From: CAIYPG01 sp903864555
Lineage (GTDB): Bacteria; Pseudomonadota; Gammaproteobacteria; Burkholderiales; SG8-39
Direction of reading: 5' to 3'
DNA length: 64,000 bases
Assembly: GCA_947474715.1 (NCBI GenBank)
Contig: CANJJT010000005.1
Span: 1-64,000 of the forward strand
A program made the position numbers and the translations under genes. The notes under the pieces are model-generated. The model made no database searches, had not been told where the DNA came from, and saw only the letters and a program-made list of their open reading frames with translations. Every line of letters starts with the position of its first letter. Position 1 is the first letter of the stretch. Shown piece after piece: positions 60,516 to 64,000 of the stretch.

Positions 60516-62390
60516 ATGGCACTTTTGCAGATCTCCGAGCCCGGCGAATCGCCGGCACCGCACCAGCGTCGCATTGCCGTGGGCATCGACCTGGGCACCA
60601 CCAACTCCCTGGTGGCCACCGTGCGCAACAGCATCGCCGTGGTCCTCCATGATGAGGAAGGCCATCCGATGCTGCCTTCCATCGTGCGCTATGCCGGGGA
60701 GGGCGTGGTTGAAACCGGCTATGCCGCCCAGCTGCATCGTGCCCGTGATCCGAAGAACACCATCGTCTCGGTGAAGCGCTTCATGGGGCGCGGCCTCGGG
60801 GACGTCGCCCACGCCGAGAACTCTCCCTATGACTTTGTCGATGCACCCGGCATGGTGCAGCTACGCACGCGCGCCGGGGTGAAGAGCCCGGTGGAGATCT
60901 CGGCCGAGATCCTGCGTGAACTGCGCATGCGCGCCGAGGCTGCGCTGCTGGGCAAGGGCGATGGCGACCTGTACGGCGCAGTCATCACGGTGCCGGCCTA
61001 TTTCGACGATGCGCAGCGCCAGGCCACCAAGGATGCGGCACGCGTCGCGGGCCTGAATGTGATGCGCCTGCTGAACGAGCCCACGGCCGCCGCGATCGCC
61101 TATGGCCTGGACAACGCGGCCGAAGGCATCTATGCGGTGTACGACCTGGGCGGTGGCACCTTCGATGTGTCCATCCTCAAGCTGACCCGCGGCGTGTTCG
61201 AGGTGCTGGCCACCGGCGGTGATTCCGCGCTGGGCGGAGACGACTTTGACCATCGCCTGTTCTGCTGGGTTCTGGAACAGGCCAGGCTTCCGCCGCTGTC
61301 CGACGAGGACACCAGTCTGATGCTGGTCAAGGCGCAGCAGGTGAAGGAAGACCTCAGCCTGCATCCGGAAGCACGCTTCAATGCGCGGCTTGCCACCGGC
61401 CAGGTGATCGACGTGGCGGTGAGCCAGCAGGACTTCTGGGAGATGACCCGGCACCTGGTGGCCAAGACCCTGGCGCCGGCACGCAAGGCCCTGCGCGATG
61501 CCGGCCTGGCAGCCGCCGATGTGAAGGGCGTGGTCATGGTGGGTGGCGCCACGCGCATGCCGCATGTGCAGCGCGCCGTGGGCGGGTTGTTCGGCCAGAC
61601 GCCATTGAACAACCTCGATCCGGACAAGGTGGTGGCGCTGGGCGCCGCCATGCAGGCCAATGCGCTGGCCGGCAACCGCTCCAGCGAAGAGGACTGGTTG
61701 CTGCTGGATGTCATCCCGCTGTCGCTGGGCATCGAGACCATGGGCGGATTGGTCGAAAAGGTGATCGCCCGCAATGCCACCATCCCGGTGGCCAAGGCCC
61801 AGGAATTCACCACCTTCAAGGACGGCCAGACCGCCATGGCCATCCATGTGGTGCAGGGCGAACGCGAACTGGTCAGCGACTGCCGCTCGCTGGCCCGCTT
61901 CGAACTGCGTGGCATCCCGCCCATGCCGGCCGGTGGTGCGCGCATCCGCGTGACCTTCCAGGTGGATGCCGACGGCCTGCTGTCGGTGTCGGCGAAGGAG
62001 ACCACTTCCGGCGTTGAAGCGGCAGTGGCGGTCAAGCCCTCCTATGGCCTGGGGGACAGCGACATCACACGCATGCTCAAGGACTCCTTCGAGCATGCCC
62101 GCGACGACGTGCACCTGCGCGCGCTGCGCGAGCAGCAGGTCGAGGGCGAGCGCATGCTGGAGGCGGTGACGGCAGCGCTGGCCGCTGATGCCGACCTGCT
62201 GGAGGCAGCCGAGCGTGCCGCCATCGACGCTGCAGTCACCGAGTTGCGCCTGCTGGTCGCCGGCGCCGACCATCGCGCCATCAAGGCGGCCATCGAGCGG
62301 ATGAACCGCGACACCGAAGCCTTTGCCGCGCGCCGCATGGACCGCTCCGTCAGACAGGCGCTGACCGGGCGCCACATCGCCAGCGTCTGA
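60516..62390 (+). CDS. hscA: Hsp70-type chaperone HscA
   Basis: 624 residues, normal for HscA. Blocks: VGIDLGTTNSLVATVRN, VITVPAYFDDAQRQATKDAARVAGLNVMRLLNEPTAAAIAYGLD, AVYDLGGGTFDVSILKL, GGDDFDHRLFCWVLE, VVMVGGATRMPHVQ and, in the substrate domain, LLDVIPLSLGIETMGGLVEKVI. The absence of the acidic EEVD-type tail fits HscA. It uses ATP to drive cluster transfer from IscU through the LPPVK motif. Confidence 0.97.
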   Translation: MALLQISEPGESPAPHQRRIAVGIDLGTTNSLVATVRNSIAVVLHDEEGHPMLPSIVRYAGEGVVETGYAAQLHRARDPKNTIVSVKRFMGRGLGDVAHAENSPYDFVDAPGMVQLRTRAGVKSPVEISAEILRELRMRAEAALLGKGDGDLYGAVITVPAYFDDAQRQATKDAARVAGLNVMRLLNEPTAAAIAYGLDNAAEGIYAVYDLGGGTFDVSILKLTRGVFEVLATGGDSALGGDDFDHRLFCWVLEQARLPPLSDEDTSLMLVKAQQVKEDLSLHPEARFNARLATGQVIDVAVSQQDFWEMTRHLVAKTLAPARKALRDAGLAAADVKGVVMVGGATRMPHVQRAVGGLFGQTPLNNLDPDKVVALGAAMQANALAGNRSSEEDWLLLDVIPLSLGIETMGGLVEKVIARNATIPVAKAQEFTTFKDGQTAMAIHVVQGERELVSDCRSLARFELRGIPPMPAGGARIRVTFQVDADGLLSVSAKETTSGVEAAVAVKPSYGLGDSDITRMLKDSFEHARDDVHLRALREQQVEGERMLEAVTAALAADADLLEAAERAAIDAAVTELRLLVAGADHRAIKAAIERMNRDTEAFAARRMDRSVRQALTGRHIASV

Positions 62391-62416
62391 TCCCCCGATT
62401 TCCGATACGAGTATCC

Positions 62417-62755
62417 ATGCCCAAGATCACCGTACTGCCGCATGCCTCCCTGTGTCCGCAGGGCAAAACTTTCGATGCCGACCCGGCAGCGTCGCTGTGC
62501 GACAACCTGCTGCGCAACGGCATCGACATCGAACATGCCTGCGAGAAGGTCTGCGCCTGCACCACCTGCCATGTGGTATTGCGCTCCGGCTTCGATTCGC
62601 TGGATGAGGCCGCGGAGAATGAGGAGGACATGCTGGACAAGGCCTGGGGCCTGGAGCCCGCCTCGCGGCTGTCCTGCCAGACCCGCCTGCAGGACGAGGA
62701 CATCACCATCGAAATACCGAAATACACCATCAATATGGTCTCGGAGGGGAAATGA
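62417..62755 (+). CDS. fdx: [2Fe-2S] ferredoxin Fdx
   Basis: 112 residues of the adrenodoxin-like ISC type. The cluster ligands are C42, C48, C51 and C87 (C-x5-C-x2-C...C) in EHACEKVCACTTCHVVL and RLSCQTRL; C46 is an extra Cys, as in E. coli Fdx. It supplies electrons for cluster assembly. The stop overlaps the iscX start by four bases. Confidence 0.96.
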   Translation: MPKITVLPHASLCPQGKTFDADPAASLCDNLLRNGIDIEHACEKVCACTTCHVVLRSGFDSLDEAAENEEDMLDKAWGLEPASRLSCQTRLQDEDITIEIPKYTINMVSEGK

Positions 62756-62946
62756 AGTGGACCGATACGCTGGACATCGCCATCGCGCTGTCCGACCAGC
62801 ATCCGGAGGTTGACCCGCAGTACGTGCGCTTCACCGACCTGCTGCAGTGGGTGATGGCGCTGCCGGAGTTTGACGACAGCGAAGACCGCTGCGGCGAGAA
62901 GATCCTGGAGGCCATACAGCTCGCCTGGATCGACGAGGCGAACTGA
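62752..62946 (+). CDS. iscX: IscX family protein
   Basis: 64 residues, small and acidic: MKWTDTLDIAIALSDQHPEV, then DPQYVRFTDLLQWVMALPEFDDSEDRCGEKILEAIQLAWIDE. This is the full IscX fold (winged helix), an iron-binding adaptor of IscS thought to tune cluster synthesis. Translationally coupled to fdx (four-base overlap) and to the next gene (one-base overlap, TGATG). Confidence 0.95.
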   Translation: MKWTDTLDIAIALSDQHPEVDPQYVRFTDLLQWVMALPEFDDSEDRCGEKILEAIQLAWIDEAN

Positions 62947-63407
62947 TGGCACGCGACATCCCCTACAAGACCTTCGTCGATGCCATGCACTTCGGCACCC
63001 TGGAGTGGACCGAGGACGTGGTGAAGCGCTACATCGACATCGAGCCCTTCCACCTGAACAATTCCGGCGTGGTGCATGGCGGGGTGATCCTCTCGCTCAT
63101 GGACTCAGCCAGCGGGCGCTCCGGCCAGTACGCCCCGCCGGGCACGCCCAAGGTCTCCAGCATGACCGTCACCCTGAACACCAGCTTCATCGGCCAGACG
63201 CGCAGCGGCCGCCTGGTGGCCACCGCGCGCAAGGTGTCCAGTGGTCGTTCGCTGTATTTCACCGCGGTCGAAGTCCACAACGACGCCGGCGAAGTGGTGG
63301 CCACCGCCAGTGGCGTACATCGCTGGCGTGCCGGCCACGGGCCGGGGGCGAAGCAGCATGCGGCAGAAAATGAAGGAAACACTGATCAAGTCTTGAATCG
63401 AGGATAG
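62946..63407 (+). CDS. PaaI-type hotdog thioesterase
   Basis: 153 residues of the hotdog fold. The HGGVILSLMDSASGR block (about 40-54) carries the catalytic region (Asp of LMD) and SSMTVTLNTSFIGQTRSGRLVATARKVSSGRSLYFTAVEV is the central sheet. Members hydrolyse acyl-CoA thioesters. The ATG overlaps the iscX stop by one base, so it belongs to the isc transcript, which is unusual for a thioesterase. No Fe-S role is known for the family. Confidence 0.88.
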   Translation: MARDIPYKTFVDAMHFGTLEWTEDVVKRYIDIEPFHLNNSGVVHGGVILSLMDSASGRSGQYAPPGTPKVSSMTVTLNTSFIGQTRSGRLVATARKVSSGRSLYFTAVEVHNDAGEVVATASGVHRWRAGHGPGAKQHAAENEGNTDQVLNRG

Positions 63408-63581
63408 TCGTTCAACTGTTTCCTCTGACGTGGGGGATAGGCAAGGGGGCGTAGCCCACTTGTTCAGTCCCTCCTAAAGAGACCGTCCCGACCTGATTCC
63501 GGCCGGCGCATTGCCGCCGACCCCTGACTGACTTATCCTGAAGCCATCCGCCGTCAGAGCGGCCCACCTTCAGGAGGCCTC

Positions 63582-64000
63582 ATGCCATTCATCACCATCC
63601 GCCGCGCCGCCAACGTGTTGCGTCCGCTTTGCATCAGCGTTGCCCTCATCGTCAGTGCCGGCGTCCATGCACAGGACGCGGCCGACAACTGGCCCAACAA
63701 GCCGGTGCGCGTCCTGGTCGCGCAGGCGCCCGGTGGCACCGATGTGCAGGCGCGCCTCTATGCCCTCAAGCTGGCGGACCGCTTTGGCGCCACCTTCCTC
63801 ATCGAGAACCGGCCCGGACGCAACATCGCCTGGACCACGACGGCGCGGGCGCCGGCCGACGGCTATACGCTGCTGGTGGCGGTGCCCGATTTCACCTTCG
63901 CCCCGGCACTCTACAAGGACCTGCCGGTGGATCCGGTGAAGGACTTCACCCCGGTGTCCCTGATGAGCCGCGCGCCTTTCTTCCTGGCCGTGAACGCCAC
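63582..64000 (+). CDS. TctC/Bug-type receptor (cut by right edge)
   Basis: The first 139 residues are visible: a signal peptide (cut near VHA-QDAADNW), then WPNKPVRVLVAQAPGGTDVQARLYALKL and ENRPGRNIAWTTTARAPADGYTLL, the family N-terminal blocks. AGGAGG four bases before the ATG sets the start. The GAxG loop usual after the NRPG motif is replaced by RNIAWTT. The 174 bases before it, after the isc operon, show no clear terminator or operator. Confidence 0.88.
   Translation, partial: MPFITIRRAANVLRPLCISVALIVSAGVHAQDAADNWPNKPVRVLVAQAPGGTDVQARLYALKLADRFGATFLIENRPGRNIAWTTTARAPADGYTLLVAVPDFTFAPALYKDLPVDPVKDFTPVSLMSRAPFFLAVNA

Noticed and set aside
60861..62375. Minus-strand open frame of about 500 codons across hscA
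   Set aside because: Antisense shadow of a fully recognisable chaperone gene.

Overview
The window is GC-rich chromosomal DNA with dense, mostly leftward gene runs. It looks betaproteobacterial, most likely Burkholderiales or a close relative. The reasons are the many orphan TctC/Bug solute receptors (six in 64 kb), the suhB / trmJ / cysE arrangement next to a complete iscRSUA-hscBA-fdx-iscX operon, and the LemA-M48, TgpA-DUF58-MoxR and DUF3391 HD-GYP genes. No rRNA, tRNA, insertion sequence, prophage or CRISPR array was recognised.

Layout. 1-8 kb: the N-terminal membrane part of a spermidine-synthase-like protein (cut by the left edge) behind a Fur-like box, a Na+/H+ antiporter-family protein, a type-B carboxylesterase, a family III CoA-transferase, an SDR protein whose catalytic residues are replaced, and a membrane diguanylate cyclase. 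8-15 kb: an ABC exporter translationally coupled to a P-type ATPase, a nitroreductase, a 17-bp tandem repeat and an HD-domain phosphohydrolase. 15-21 kb: MltB and a TgpA/DUF58/MoxR block, with a histone-deacetylase-family gene divergent from moxR. 21-26 kb: a leftward catabolic run (fumarylacetoacetase, metallo-hydrolase, TctC receptor, carboxymuconolactone-decarboxylase-family protein). 26-29 kb: an HtpX-like protease with LemA. 29-39 kb: class II aldolase, PanE-like reductase, four TctC receptors, a TauE/SafE permease and a lone molybdenum hydroxylase large subunit. 39-43 kb: an oligopeptide-type ABC transporter (two permeases and a receptor) without local ATPases; the receptor signal peptide is built from an in-frame hexanucleotide repeat.

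43-55 kb is rich in signalling and modification genes: DUF808 membrane protein, a GAF-GAF-PAS adenylate/guanylate cyclase, a coupled pair of c-di-GMP-type proteins (HD-GYP and GGDEF-EAL) that both lack key catalytic residues, a SAM methyltransferase with an apparent export signal, two tandem TPR-GT41 glycosyltransferases and SuhB. 55-63.4 kb is housekeeping sulfur and Fe-S metabolism: TrmJ, CysE, then the isc operon with two IscR-type operator matches over its promoter and an intrinsic terminator between iscA and hscB. A PaaI-type thioesterase closes the operon. A sixth TctC receptor runs off the right edge.

The strongest leads for new biology are the (Leu-Ser) hexamer repeat in the ABC receptor signal peptide, the paired catalytically degenerate c-di-GMP proteins, the apparently exported methyltransferase, the SDR with a fully replaced tetrad, and the terminator inside the isc operon. 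All function calls come from reading motifs and gene context; no database search was run.
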